From assembly GCF_012524165.2 (NCBI RefSeq), contig NZ_JABACJ020000007.1, positions 1 through 64,000 on the forward strand: a stretch of DNA of 64,000 nucleotides, given 5' to 3'. The position numbers and the translations under genes are program-made. The notes beneath the pieces are model-generated. The model was not told where the DNA came from. It did not search any database and saw nothing but the letters and a program-made list of their open reading frames with translations. Position 1 is the first letter of the stretch. Each line of letters opens with the position of its first letter. Positions 26,009 through 35,143 of this stretch are shown piece after piece. Origin of the DNA: Faecalicatena faecalis. Lineage in GTDB: Bacteria; Bacillota; Clostridia; Lachnospirales; Lachnospiraceae.

Positions 26009-26386
26009 ATGATTACAATTGATTATCAAAGCAGGGCGCCCATCTATGAGCAGATCGTGGAGCGTTTCCAGATGCTCATTTTAAAGGGCGTGCTCAGACC
26101 GGATGACCAGATGCCCTCCGTCCGCTCCCTTGCAGTGCAGCTTTCGATTAATCCGAATACGATTCAGAAGGCTTATACGCAGTTGGAGCAGCAGGGATAT
26201 ATCTACCCTGTGAAGGGACGCGGAAATTTTGTCTCCGGCACCGGCAAGCTGGCAGAGGAGAAAAAAGAGGCTTTTTTTCAGGATTTAGATGAGCTGCTCC
26301 ATTATGGGAAGGAGCTTGGAATTACCATGGAGGAATGCAGAAGCTTCATTGAACAATCTTATCGTAAGGAGGTTGAACATGATTGA
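26009..26386 (+). CDS. GntR family transcriptional regulator, YtrA subfamily
   Basis: A 125-residue regulator. The winged helix is PIYEQIVERFQMLILKGVLRPDDQMPSVRSLAVQLSINPNTIQKAYTQLEQQGYIYPVKGRGNFV (about residues 11-75); only a short helical dimerisation tail of about 45 residues follows, which defines the YtrA subfamily. AGGAGG is seven bases before the ATG. Its stop overlaps the ABC ATPase start by eight bases. YtrA regulators respond to cell-envelope-active agents in Bacillus; the inducer here is unknown. Confidence 0.92.
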   Translation: MITIDYQSRAPIYEQIVERFQMLILKGVLRPDDQMPSVRSLAVQLSINPNTIQKAYTQLEQQGYIYPVKGRGNFVSGTGKLAEEKKEAFFQDLDELLHYGKELGITMEECRSFIEQSYRKEVEHD

Positions 26387-27281
26387 ATTAACGAATATTG
26401 ATAAGACTTTCCAGGATGTTCATGCGATCGACCATATTTCCGCAGTCATCCAGGACAATCTGATTTTTGGACTGGTCGGCAGTAATGGGGCCGGTAAGAG
26501 TACGCTGATGCGGCTGATCGCAGGCATATTAAAGCCGGATGGAGGAAGTCTCCTCATTGACGGTCAGCCAGTATTTGAAAATCCTGCGATAAAGGGGGAC
26601 CTTTGCTTTTTATCTGACAGTCCCTATTTTTTCCCAAATTCCACCGCAGCTTCCATGAGGGATTATTATGCCATGGTCTATCCAAATTTTGACCAGAAAC
26701 AGTTTGATTCCCTGGCAGAAAAACTGGGGCTTTCCTTTTCCAGAAAGCTGAATTCTTTTTCTAAGGGAATGAAAAAGCAAGTGTCCATCCTGCTGGGTCT
26801 GTGCTCCGGTGCCAGATATCTGCTCTGCGATGAGACCTTCGACGGGCTGGACCCGGTAGTCAGGCAGGCGGTAAAAGGACTGTTCGCAGCAGAACTGACA
26901 CAGCGGGATTTCACCCCTATCATTGCTTCACATAACCTGCGGGAACTGGAAGACATCTGCGACAGTATCGGACTGCTTCATAAGGGAAAGCTATTGCTGA
27001 CCCAGGATCTCGACCAGCTCAAATACCAGGTGCATAAGATCCAATGTGTCCTCCCGGATGAAGCCCTGGAACAACAGCTTTTACAGGAGCTTGAAATATT
27101 GCATTATGAAAAGACAGGATCACTGCTCCTGCTCACTGCGAGAGGAACAAAGGAAGTACTTCTTCAATGTGTAAATCAGAAACATCCTGTATTTGCGGAG
27201 GTTCTCCCTCTTACTTTAGAAGAAATCTTTATCAGCGAAACGGAGGTAGCCGGATATGACATCAAAAATCTCTTACTTTAA
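26379..27281 (+). CDS. ABC transporter ATP-binding protein of the YtrA-type operon
   Basis: A 300-residue nucleotide-binding subunit. Walker A is GLVGSNGAGKST (about 33-44), the signature is SFSKGMKKQVS, and Walker B reads YLLCDETFDGLDP, where the usual DEP is DET. The switch histidine is in IIASHNLRELEDI. The chosen ATG has AAGGAGG seven bases upstream; a frame extending further upstream overlaps gntR and has no support. It overlaps the permease gene downstream, so three genes form a translationally coupled unit. Confidence 0.9.
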   Translation: MIELTNIDKTFQDVHAIDHISAVIQDNLIFGLVGSNGAGKSTLMRLIAGILKPDGGSLLIDGQPVFENPAIKGDLCFLSDSPYFFPNSTAASMRDYYAMVYPNFDQKQFDSLAEKLGLSFSRKLNSFSKGMKKQVSILLGLCSGARYLLCDETFDGLDPVVRQAVKGLFAAELTQRDFTPIIASHNLRELEDICDSIGLLHKGKLLLTQDLDQLKYQVHKIQCVLPDEALEQQLLQELEILHYEKTGSLLLLTARGTKEVLLQCVNQKHPVFAEVLPLTLEEIFISETEVAGYDIKNLLL

Positions 27282-29346
27282 ATTTATAGAATCTGATATC
27301 AAACACCGGGGATGGCTTGCAGCCCTGACTGCTGCTGCTTTATTTTTCCTGATGCCTATTTCTTTGCTGCTCAAAATTGACGGTTTTCGGCAGCAGGCGG
27401 TTTTGGCTTCTGCTTCTGGAACACAGTTTTTAGAGGAACAGATCATACATTACACTCCTGGAGCTTTGAATGGTATCCGCTTTCCTATACTTAGTCTTAT
27501 GATCGTTATTCTAGCTCTCCTCTGTGCAGTTACAGGATTTACCTATCTGCACTCCAGAGAGAAGCAGGATTTCTATCATGGCATGCCCATAAAACGATTA
27601 CAGTGGTTTGCGATCTCCTATACCAGCGGGCTTTTGATTTTCCTCATTCCTTACCTGCTGTTCGGGTTTGGCACAATTGTAATCGCAGGAAGCCGTGTTT
27701 CGATTACTGCTGGTTTTATTGGACAGTGTATCAGCTCACTTACAGGGGGAATCCTCGGATTTTTGATTTGTTATCACACTGCTATTCTCGCCATGTTCCT
27801 GACAGGAAAGACCATAACAGGCGTCTTGGCAGCTCTGGTTCTGATGATTTATGGAAGTATCATTCCCACCTTATCCATAGGACTGGCACAGAACTTTTTC
27901 GATTCCTGGTCAGAAAATACACCTTCTTTCCTTTTAAAGGCAGAAAAGTTTTGTTCCCCTGCAGCCCTATTTACTCAGACCCTTATGAACACCGCAAACC
28001 AAAATTTGTTGTCTGGGATCGCACTGGGGCTGATTGCGGGAGGGGTCCTGCTAGTTGCAGCTCTGTTATTGTGCAAGCGTTATCCGGCAGAGGCTTCCGA
28101 AAATGCACTTGCATTTCCCAAGTCTGCGCCGATCATAAAGTATTTGATTGCAGTCCCCACGTCACTTTTCATTGGATTAATGATTCAATTTTTTAATCAC
28201 TCGGTGAGCACGAACTGGATCATTATTTTTAGCATTTTGTCTGTCATTCTGCTCTGTATGATCATTGAATTCATTTATCACCAGGATCTGACAAAACTGT
28301 TGTCCGGGAAACTCTCGACCGCACTTTCCCTGGGAACCATACTCATCATCGTCTGTGTCCTGAAATTTGACCTCTTTGGTTACGATACTTATCTGCCCAA
28401 AGAAACCAAGCTGGAGAGTATCTCCTTTTCCTGCGACCAACTGACCAGCTATTTCAGTTACCCGGAAAATTTTCAGCCTTATGTGCATCAACAGTCTGAT
28501 AAGGATGTGTTTAGCGTGACCGATTATGCACCGCTGTATGAACTGGCCGGTGAAGGAATCCAGAATCTAAAACAAGGCATCACCCCGAAGAATGTAACAG
28601 AAAATGATTCCAGCTATGGTTATATCAATGTAACACTGCACTATAAGCTCCGCGGCGGAAAAAATACCTACCGCCAATACGCAGTCAGCCGGGAAGCCGC
28701 ACTACAGGCACTTACACAGCTTTGCAAGGACGAAGATTACCGAAAACTCCTATTTCCCATTTTCCATTTGCAAACAGATAAAATCGTAAATGTCTCCTTG
28801 GAGGATATTTACTACCAGCCCATAACACTCTTACTGGATCGCAAGCAGCAGGACCAGCTTCTGGAGGCTTATAAGAAAGATGTCCTCGCCGCGGACATTC
28901 CAGATATGCAGTATGAATCCCCATTAGGAGAGCTGAGCCTGGGATTTCCTGGTACCCATCTTGCCGAGTCCGTCAACACAGTGGAAGCTGATTTGACCCA
29001 GATAGATCGGTTCTATATCTACCGTTCCTATCAGAATACGTTAGACAAATTAGAGGAATATGGTTACCCGCTTCGGACAGAAATCGATCCTAAGGATGTC
29101 ATGTTCATGACTTACTATCCGAATGAACACTCCGAAGCTGACAACTATGCCAGAGCGGAAATCACTGACTATAATTTTGGCGAAGGAATTTCCATTACAG
29201 AGCCAGAGGAAATAAAGGAAATGCTGGGTAGAATCGGTTACGATCAATGCAATGGAATTTTTGACGGCAGAATCACAGCCGTTGGTTCTGTAGAGATTAC
29301 CCTGACCGGAAAATCTTATCCTAATACCTACGTTGTTACTAAATAG
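27256..29346 (+). CDS. ABC transporter permease with large non-membrane domain
   Basis: A 696-residue protein. About eight to ten hydrophobic segments fill residues 18-375, including SREKQDFYHGMPIKRLQWFAIS, a coupling loop like those of ABC-2 permeases. The last 320 residues are soluble and contain repeated Tyr-rich beta segments (YINVTLHYKLRGGKNTYRQYAVSRE), probably facing outside. It follows the ATPase gene with a 26-base overlap and a GGAGG site. Large permeases of this kind accompany YtrA regulators in clostridia; the substrate is unknown. Confidence 0.78.
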   Translation: MTSKISYFKFIESDIKHRGWLAALTAAALFFLMPISLLLKIDGFRQQAVLASASGTQFLEEQIIHYTPGALNGIRFPILSLMIVILALLCAVTGFTYLHSREKQDFYHGMPIKRLQWFAISYTSGLLIFLIPYLLFGFGTIVIAGSRVSITAGFIGQCISSLTGGILGFLICYHTAILAMFLTGKTITGVLAALVLMIYGSIIPTLSIGLAQNFFDSWSENTPSFLLKAEKFCSPAALFTQTLMNTANQNLLSGIALGLIAGGVLLVAALLLCKRYPAEASENALAFPKSAPIIKYLIAVPTSLFIGLMIQFFNHSVSTNWIIIFSILSVILLCMIIEFIYHQDLTKLLSGKLSTALSLGTILIIVCVLKFDLFGYDTYLPKETKLESISFSCDQLTSYFSYPENFQPYVHQQSDKDVFSVTDYAPLYELAGEGIQNLKQGITPKNVTENDSSYGYINVTLHYKLRGGKNTYRQYAVSREAALQALTQLCKDEDYRKLLFPIFHLQTDKIVNVSLEDIYYQPITLLLDRKQQDQLLEAYKKDVLAADIPDMQYESPLGELSLGFPGTHLAESVNTVEADLTQIDRFYIYRSYQNTLDKLEEYGYPLRTEIDPKDVMFMTYYPNEHSEADNYARAEITDYNFGEGISITEPEEIKEMLGRIGYDQCNGIFDGRITAVGSVEITLTGKSYPNTYVVTK

Positions 29347-29398
29347 CTGCGAAAGCAGAACAGCCAAAAATACTTCTTAAAAACGGTATAACCGGAAA

Positions 29399-29455
29399 TA
29401 AAATACCCCTATATAGGACTCTGTCATATAAAAAGTCCTATATAAGGGTATTTCG
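29399..29455. terminator. Bidirectional terminator between the ABC permease and the phospholipase D-like gene
   Basis: AAATACCCCTATATAGGACT pairs with AGTCCTATATAAGGGTATTT (one mismatch in 20). A T-rich tail is better on the minus strand (TATTTTATTT) but also present on the plus strand (TATTTCGTT). Confidence 0.85.
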
Positions 29456-29539
29456 TTATGATTCAAACTGTGTTGTACGCCTCACCGCACTACCTCGAAG
29501 TAGTAAAGCAAAGGTCTATAGGGCCATCCATCCCTTGTT

Positions 29540-30976
29540 CTACATTAAGAATCGGAACCAATTGAACAAAGTCAGAAGCTTCACCCTCTGTTCCCTTTTC
29601 TTACTGATCTTCTGTCTGGCGACCCCATCGGGCACATGGTAGCTTCCATCTGGCAGGGCCTCCACAGAATCCTCTTCATAGCTCTGCATATATCCCCGCA
29701 GCTGTCGGGCGACATCCCGGCTGTCGATGACAAGCATCAGTTCTGTATCCAGATATGCACTCCTCATATCCATGTTAAAAGAGCCCACGATCGCCAGCTC
29801 ATCATCAATTGTGATACTTTTTCCATGGTAGGATACTCCGCCCTCATATTCGTGAATCTCAAGACCGGTCTTTAAAAGTTTCCCCTTGTTTTTCTGATAA
29901 TCAGATGCCCCGAACGGATTTCCGTTATTTGCCACAGAATTGGTCATCAAAAGGACCTTTTTATTCTCACTGCAGACCTCTTTTAAGGAGTCATACATCC
30001 AGTCATTGCAGATGATATAAGGAGTGTGAATCGCCACTTCCTCCTGTGCCTGTTTCATAAGCTGCGTCAGAGAATAGAACAGGGTCGGTTCCTTTGCATA
30101 TACATGGGTCGGATTGCTCAACAAGGTAATCCTATTGACCTCATAAGTCATCTCAATATAGTCTGCCTTTTCCAGAATGACCGGATACTCTTTTAAAAGC
30201 TTCTTCCAACGTTTCTCCAGTTCTTCCCTTGCCATTTTCACCTTTGCTTTTTCTGCCATGCCTGCCTTTTTTCCAAACGTTTTGCAGACATCCAGATTCC
30301 AGACCGACTGAAAATAGTCTTCCAGTTGATGGATAGAACTTTCCTTACTGTCCGGCTCGCCGCAGTACACAAGCACGTCACGGTCATAATTTTTATATCC
30401 GTTATCTCCCAGAAAGTAATCATAGGTATTCCGCCCGCCGAGCAAATATAGACCATCATCCACGATTAAATACTTATCATGGAGACGTCCCATGCTTTTC
30501 CAGGGCATCAGAAGATTCAGGCGGTTATAGATCTTGATTTCTACATTGTCCATAGATGACAATGCATAAAAATACACATTCCCATCCATCTGCTGCAGGG
30601 CCGAAAAGCCATCTACCAGAATTTGTATCTTCACATTTCTTTTGGCCGCCTCAATCAGTGCGGCGATCACATCCTTCCCGCTCTTATCCGCATGGAAGTC
30701 AAAGGTCGATAATATGATTCGCTCCCTGGCCTGCCCGATCATCCGAAGCCGTTCCTCAAGAGCTGCCGTATTATCTTCTATCACACAGGCCCGGTCTGCG
30801 GAAACAGTATCAGAATAGCACGATTCCGGGTGGAAGGACTCCTGATATTCTCTGCTGACCTTAGGCTGTCTGATATAGGATATGATGATTCCAGCTACAA
30901 CATATAAGACAAAAAATAAAACTGCCAACAGAAGATACCGTATTTTCAGCCATTTCCATCTTCTTTTGTGTCCCAT
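29540..30976 (-). CDS. Phospholipase D/cardiolipin synthase-like membrane protein
   Basis: A 478-residue protein with one N-terminal membrane helix (about residues 11-32). It carries two HKD motifs of the phospholipase D superfamily: HDKYLIVDDGLYLLGGRN and HGKSITIDDELAIVGSFNMD, each in the H-x-K-x(4)-D form needed for catalysis. The layout (anchor, then two HKD halves) is that of cardiolipin synthase, but only one helix is present and the spacing includes a long central charged insert (MAEKAKVKMAREELEKRWKK), so substrate assignment is open. GGGAGG lies before the ATG. Downstream of the SpoIIE gene with a 22-base gap, so read-through from that operon is possible. Confidence 0.82.
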   Translation of the reverse strand: MGHKRRWKWLKIRYLLLAVLFFVLYVVAGIIISYIRQPKVSREYQESFHPESCYSDTVSADRACVIEDNTAALEERLRMIGQARERIILSTFDFHADKSGKDVIAALIEAAKRNVKIQILVDGFSALQQMDGNVYFYALSSMDNVEIKIYNRLNLLMPWKSMGRLHDKYLIVDDGLYLLGGRNTYDYFLGDNGYKNYDRDVLVYCGEPDSKESSIHQLEDYFQSVWNLDVCKTFGKKAGMAEKAKVKMAREELEKRWKKLLKEYPVILEKADYIEMTYEVNRITLLSNPTHVYAKEPTLFYSLTQLMKQAQEEVAIHTPYIICNDWMYDSLKEVCSENKKVLLMTNSVANNGNPFGASDYQKNKGKLLKTGLEIHEYEGGVSYHGKSITIDDELAIVGSFNMDMRSAYLDTELMLVIDSRDVARQLRGYMQSYEEDSVEALPDGSYHVPDGVARQKISKKREQRVKLLTLFNWFRFLM

Positions 30977-30998
30977 GAAAACCTCCCAGTTGTATTTT

Positions 30999-32174
30999 TT
31001 AATAATACTTCACTGTCACCTTTTTCCCCATTTTTTCCACCGTATGAATGAGCTGGTCTACAAGATTCATCCGCACGCTTAGGTCAAATCCCAATTCCGA
31101 GCTCTGATGTACCTCATTCACCGCAGTCCCTATGAAGAGATTTAATTCGGTACATTCCTCAATCAACAGCTTCGCAAGCTTTGAAGCTCCGTTATTGGCA
31201 TCTAATTCATCGAAAAATTCCACATCGAACTCATCGTTGATATATCGTTTCAACAGCTTTAAGGATTTTCCCAGCGTCAGCACACCTTCTGTTACCAGGT
31301 CCAGTCCTTCAATCTCTGCCATCGGGGGAACATCCGGGTTCGTTCTATCAATCTTCGTCACAATATCCTTGTGGAGAACACGTGCCGCAATGTTCGCGCT
31401 GGTTCCGCCGGAGACGATCTTCTTTCCTTCCATATGCATAAATGCATGCATCAGCTTTTCATCATCTTCTTTGTCCTTCGGAGGCCCGGTAAAAAGATTT
31501 ACGACTCTTCGCTCAATGACTCTTGCTACTGCCACGGTCGTATCATCTCCCGGCTTCTGTATATAAAGGTCATCACATGCCTGGCTTAGAAGAGCTGCAA
31601 GACGGGATGCCGACAGTGTTTTTTTTGTACATTGAAGAGTATACTCCGCCATGCTCTCCCATGTCCAGCCCTGAAGGTTTAAAATTTCTCCTGCCCCGGC
31701 ATAGATCACACCGTCGCTCATCAGGACGAAACAGTCATTCTGTTTGACCAAAAAGCGGTATTCATGAATCTTCTTTCCTTCTATCATCCGCTCCTCATAA
31801 GGATATCTTATAATCTTTTTATCCCTGATGAAGACACAGTCCGGGTTGTCGAATTCAACCAGATAGGCCTCCCCGTTATGAAAAATCTGCAGTATGCTGA
31901 AGGTCGCATAGGCCACTTTCCGCACCTGACAGATTGGAAGCGTTTTTGCGATTGTCTCCACACAGGACTCGATGTCAGCTCCTTCATAGAGCATCGTCCC
32001 CAGGATCTTAGAGGTCAGTGTCGCCAGGATATTGGCCTTCACACCGCTCCCCATCCCATCCGCAAGGATAACAATGTCGGAATCCTCTGTCTTTAAAATC
32101 TCCACCTTGTCTCCACACAATTCTTCATGATGCTTGTTCAGGCTTTTCCATGCCACATCGATACTTACACTCAT
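30999..32174 (-). CDS. SpoIIE-type serine phosphatase with extra C-terminal domain
   Basis: A 391-residue protein. Residues 1-215 are a PPM/SpoIIE phosphatase: metal-binding DIVILADGMGSGVKAN, FVLMSDGVIYAGAGE and PGDDTTVAVARV. Residues 216-391 are a second conserved domain without a known name, including GGTSANIAARVL and a run of acidic helices. SpoIIE phosphatases dephosphorylate STAS anti-anti-sigma proteins in partner-switching pathways; no STAS gene lies in the window. It follows the PAS-hydrogenase gene by three bases, so the two are co-translated and the hydrogenase homologue is the likely sensor input (by family knowledge, group C3 [FeFe] hydrogenases). Confidence 0.85.
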   Translation of the reverse strand: MSVSIDVAWKSLNKHHEELCGDKVEILKTEDSDIVILADGMGSGVKANILATLTSKILGTMLYEGADIESCVETIAKTLPICQVRKVAYATFSILQIFHNGEAYLVEFDNPDCVFIRDKKIIRYPYEERMIEGKKIHEYRFLVKQNDCFVLMSDGVIYAGAGEILNLQGWTWESMAEYTLQCTKKTLSASRLAALLSQACDDLYIQKPGDDTTVAVARVIERRVVNLFTGPPKDKEDDEKLMHAFMHMEGKKIVSGGTSANIAARVLHKDIVTKIDRTNPDVPPMAEIEGLDLVTEGVLTLGKSLKLLKRYINDEFDVEFFDELDANNGASKLAKLLIEECTELNLFIGTAVNEVHQSSELGFDLSVRMNLVDQLIHTVEKMGKKVTVKYY

Positions 32175-32177
32175 CTT

Positions 32178-33890
32178 TTATTCCTCCCCTTCGTTGAGGA
32201 TGGAATCACGCAGCTTCGTCAGCGTCACCTTCGTCTCTGCGGTCGTTTCCCCTAAAAGACCTGCAATCTCCTGTGCGACCATCATTTGTTTTTCTATGAC
32301 CTTCTGGGCCATCTCCACGGTCTCTACCTTTAAGTTGTAACGCTGTTCTTTCAGTTTTTCTTCCCTAGTGATGTCTTGGAATGTGACGAGTACAGAATCC
32401 AAGTTCTCAATATATACGATTGTCTCCTCTGCGGTGATTCTGCCATGCTCCAATTGAATCTTCTTATGGATGACTGGTTCCTTGGTCCGCAATGTCTCCT
32501 CAATATCCCCCGCTTCTATGAATTCAAATATATAACGCTGTACCGCCTCTTCTCGTCCCACGCCCAGCAGATCCTGCGCTTTTTTATTGCATTCTCTGAT
32601 CCGCAGGCTTCCGTCGATGATAAAAATCATGTTCGGTGTCACATCCATGACCACATTTGACATCGACTCTGCCTGTGTCAGTGCATATGGCATACACATG
32701 GACAGCTCTGCCTTATTCTGGTAGACTGCGATTGCCTTATCACGGCAGGTCGCATAGCCGCAGGCTCCACAATTCAGCTCATCCTCCACGGAATATTTCC
32801 CCGTGGATTTTAAGATTTCCCGGATTTCCTCCTCTGTGGGGACTGCATCGGACAGACGGTTATCCCGGAACTTTTTATACAGCTCCTCTATGCTCATATC
32901 TGGTAGATTTCTGGCGGCTTTATGGGATACCTCGTTCTCGATCTTTACCTTGGCTTTCACATATGAAGTATTCCACCTGGCCGATGCCGGGCCCTTCGTA
33001 CAGCCGCCCTCGCAGACATTGGCCTCAATAAAGCAGTGGTCCAGCTCTCCACGCTTTAGGCACTCCAGCATCTCCATACAATTGGCAAGACCGTCCACAT
33101 AGACCTTATGGTAGGTATCCGCCTCTTCTTCTGCGATTACAGACTGAACGACACCACCGCTGATTGGATACAAGCGGTTGACCTGTGGATCCGGATTGCC
33201 CATGGGTTGTTCTTCACAGTCGTGAATATTGATTCCTGCCTCCTCCAGCCAAATTGCCAGCTCCTCGAATGTCAGGATTGCATCAATTGCTCCAAAGACT
33301 CTCTCATCACCAATTGCCTCCTGCTTCTTGGCAATGCAGGGGCCTAAGAATACCACCTTGACATCATCCCCGTACAGCTTTTTGATATACCTTCCGTGGG
33401 CTACCATAGGAGAGACGACCGGGGCCATCAGATCCACACACTCTGGATAATACTTTTCCACCAGGTCGTTCACACTCGGACAACAGGTGGTTATAATGTT
33501 CGGCATCTGATTCTCACGGATGATCCTCTTATATTCATTCGTCACCATGGCCGCACCTTCCGCGGTCTCTCTGACTTCTGAAAAGCCAAGCTTTAACAGA
33601 GCATCCACCACTTGTCCCGGGCGGTCGAATTCCAACACCCCAAGATAGGACGGTGCAATGGAAATAATAGTTCGAAACCCCTGTCGCAGGTAGCCTTTTA
33701 CTCGTTCCATATCGCTGGCAAATGTCTTGGCATTCTGCGGACAGATCTCCATACAACGGCCACAGTTAATACAGTGGTCCTTTAAAATATGCGCCTGTTC
33801 ATTCTGTACCGATATTGCCTTTACCATACAGTAACGCACACATTTATAACAGTGCCGGCACTTGGCATCCTTAAAATCAATTACTCTCAT
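32178..33890 (-). CDS. hydS: Sensory [FeFe] hydrogenase homologue with PAS domain (HydS-like)
   Basis: A 570-residue protein. Two 4Fe-4S sites open it (CRHCYKCVRYCMV, CINCGRCMEICP). The hydrogenase H-domain follows with L1 TTCCPSV, L2 GPCIAKKQE and L3 NVCEGGCTKG, keeping the four cysteine ligands of the cubane while losing the methionine of catalytic L2 (MPC to GPC). Next is a 4Fe-4S domain (CGACGYATC...CM), then a PAS domain (about residues 410-510, MIFIIDGSLRIRECNKKAQDLLG) and a helical tail. This is the layout of sensory group C hydrogenases such as HydS of Ruminococcus albus. It would read H2 or redox state and signal through the adjacent SpoIIE phosphatase. Confidence 0.88.
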   Translation of the reverse strand: MRVIDFKDAKCRHCYKCVRYCMVKAISVQNEQAHILKDHCINCGRCMEICPQNAKTFASDMERVKGYLRQGFRTIISIAPSYLGVLEFDRPGQVVDALLKLGFSEVRETAEGAAMVTNEYKRIIRENQMPNIITTCCPSVNDLVEKYYPECVDLMAPVVSPMVAHGRYIKKLYGDDVKVVFLGPCIAKKQEAIGDERVFGAIDAILTFEELAIWLEEAGINIHDCEEQPMGNPDPQVNRLYPISGGVVQSVIAEEEADTYHKVYVDGLANCMEMLECLKRGELDHCFIEANVCEGGCTKGPASARWNTSYVKAKVKIENEVSHKAARNLPDMSIEELYKKFRDNRLSDAVPTEEEIREILKSTGKYSVEDELNCGACGYATCRDKAIAVYQNKAELSMCMPYALTQAESMSNVVMDVTPNMIFIIDGSLRIRECNKKAQDLLGVGREEAVQRYIFEFIEAGDIEETLRTKEPVIHKKIQLEHGRITAEETIVYIENLDSVLVTFQDITREEKLKEQRYNLKVETVEMAQKVIEKQMMVAQEIAGLLGETTAETKVTLTKLRDSILNEGEE

Positions 33891-33916
33891 GCGATTGTCT
33901 TCCTCCTGTTATTTTT

Positions 33917-35020
33917 TTACTGTGGCAGCGGGCAGATCTCTTCGATCAGCATATCGACATCCGATGTTTCCTGATTGATAAACGATGTCATATTCAGTTC
34001 TACTCCCACCACTTTCTTCTCTCCGTAAACTGGTGCTGCAGCGTATTTTTCCAGACATTCCACGTAAGCGGCACTTGCTGAATCAATATCTGGATAGACG
34101 CGGCTTTGGAACTCCTCCCATGAATTTCGAAAGCCTAAATTCGGCGTAACTTCCACATCCACAGCATATTCCAGTCGGCCTGACAGCTTCTTAGGAATGC
34201 CGACCGAATATACGCACTGTTTGAGAATACCTTCACATGCCGCCGTAAATCGTTCCTTGTATGCTTCTGTCATTTCCTCTGGAGCCTCAAAAGCGCCGTC
34301 TGCCTCATACCATTCCTGCATCTCCTCCTGCGTCATGCCTGTATGAATCATAAATTCCTCAAATTCCGCTTTGAAGGACGCATCCAGATAGGCCGTGAAA
34401 TAGTCCTGTATATCCAGCACTCCATTGACCAGCTCGTAGGGCTGCATATACTCCGTCAAGGCTGTTTCTTTCACCTTCTGCACGTCTTCCATAGAGACCA
34501 CAAAAGAGCTGTCCTTCTTTTTCACCGTGAAATCGACGACTGTCTTATCATCGTACACAGCCTCCTCCTTCAACGCTTTCTTTCCCTGGGTGATCAGTTC
34601 TGTGATTGCCTGAGCCTGGTCCGTGTTTTCCAATGCTTCCATATAAGTATCTTCCGTCCCCTGCATAGAAAGTTCAATATTCAACGGGGCAAATCCAACT
34701 CTGACAACATAACTGTCGTCCTTTTCGTCAATCGAGGACACCTTCATATTCACTTTCGAATAAGCCGTACCCAGGAAATACAGATAGTCCTCCTTTGCCT
34801 CTTCTGGAAAGGACAGAGCAAAATCATTTGTCTCATCTGTCTCACGGATTCCCGCCTCCAGAAGATTTGTAAAATCTTCCGCCTTTAGCTTTAGGGATGA
34901 CAGCACTATCTTCTTCACTGCTTCTTTCGGGTCTTTCTTTTCTCCTGCGCTGCAGCCATTCAGGCACATTCCCAGTATGATTGTCCCACAAAGCAGCAGA
35001 CCTAACAATCTTTTTCTCAT
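33917..35020 (-). CDS. DUF5105-like lipoprotein
   Basis: A 367-residue secreted lipoprotein. The signal MRKRLLGLLLCGTIILGMCLNGC ends in a lipobox whose Cys is about residue 23. The mature part has repeated DUF5105-like segments (KKIVLSSLKLKAEDFTNLLEAG; LSGRLEYAVDVEVTPN). I use the ATG after GGGAGG rather than a frame start 22 codons upstream. It lies between the hydA terminator and hydS, 26 bases before the latter, so it may be cotranscribed with the sensor. Surface lipoproteins of this family have unknown roles in clostridia. Confidence 0.75.
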   Translation of the reverse strand: MRKRLLGLLLCGTIILGMCLNGCSAGEKKDPKEAVKKIVLSSLKLKAEDFTNLLEAGIRETDETNDFALSFPEEAKEDYLYFLGTAYSKVNMKVSSIDEKDDSYVVRVGFAPLNIELSMQGTEDTYMEALENTDQAQAITELITQGKKALKEEAVYDDKTVVDFTVKKKDSSFVVSMEDVQKVKETALTEYMQPYELVNGVLDIQDYFTAYLDASFKAEFEEFMIHTGMTQEEMQEWYEADGAFEAPEEMTEAYKERFTAACEGILKQCVYSVGIPKKLSGRLEYAVDVEVTPNLGFRNSWEEFQSRVYPDIDSASAAYVECLEKYAAAPVYGEKKVVGVELNMTSFINQETSDVDMLIEEICPLPQ

Positions 35021-35084
35021 ATCAACAGCCTCCCTCTTCCTGCATCCGATTTCCCTGTACAACTTCTTATGATTCTCTCCCTGC

Positions 35085-35120
35085 AAAAGACCGCCTGTTC
35101 GGTTGTATGAACAGGCGGCC
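35085..35120 (-). terminator. Terminator of the hydrogenase operon
   Basis: CCGCCTGTTC pairs perfectly with GAACAGGCGG (35091-35100 and 35109-35118) and the minus strand continues TCTTTTG. It follows the hydA stop at 35144 and separates it from the lipoprotein gene. Confidence 0.85.
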
Positions 35121-35143
35121 TGCTAAAATGATGATTCTAACCC

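Noticed and set aside
25763..26029. An 88-codon minus-strand frame in the folC/gntR spacer
   Set aside because: It runs through the YtrA-type operator, promoter and G-tract region, and has no ribosome site.
27603..28196. A 197-codon plus-strand frame inside the large ABC permease gene
   Set aside because: Shadow of the permease in another frame; rich in Cys, His and Ser without any domain pattern.
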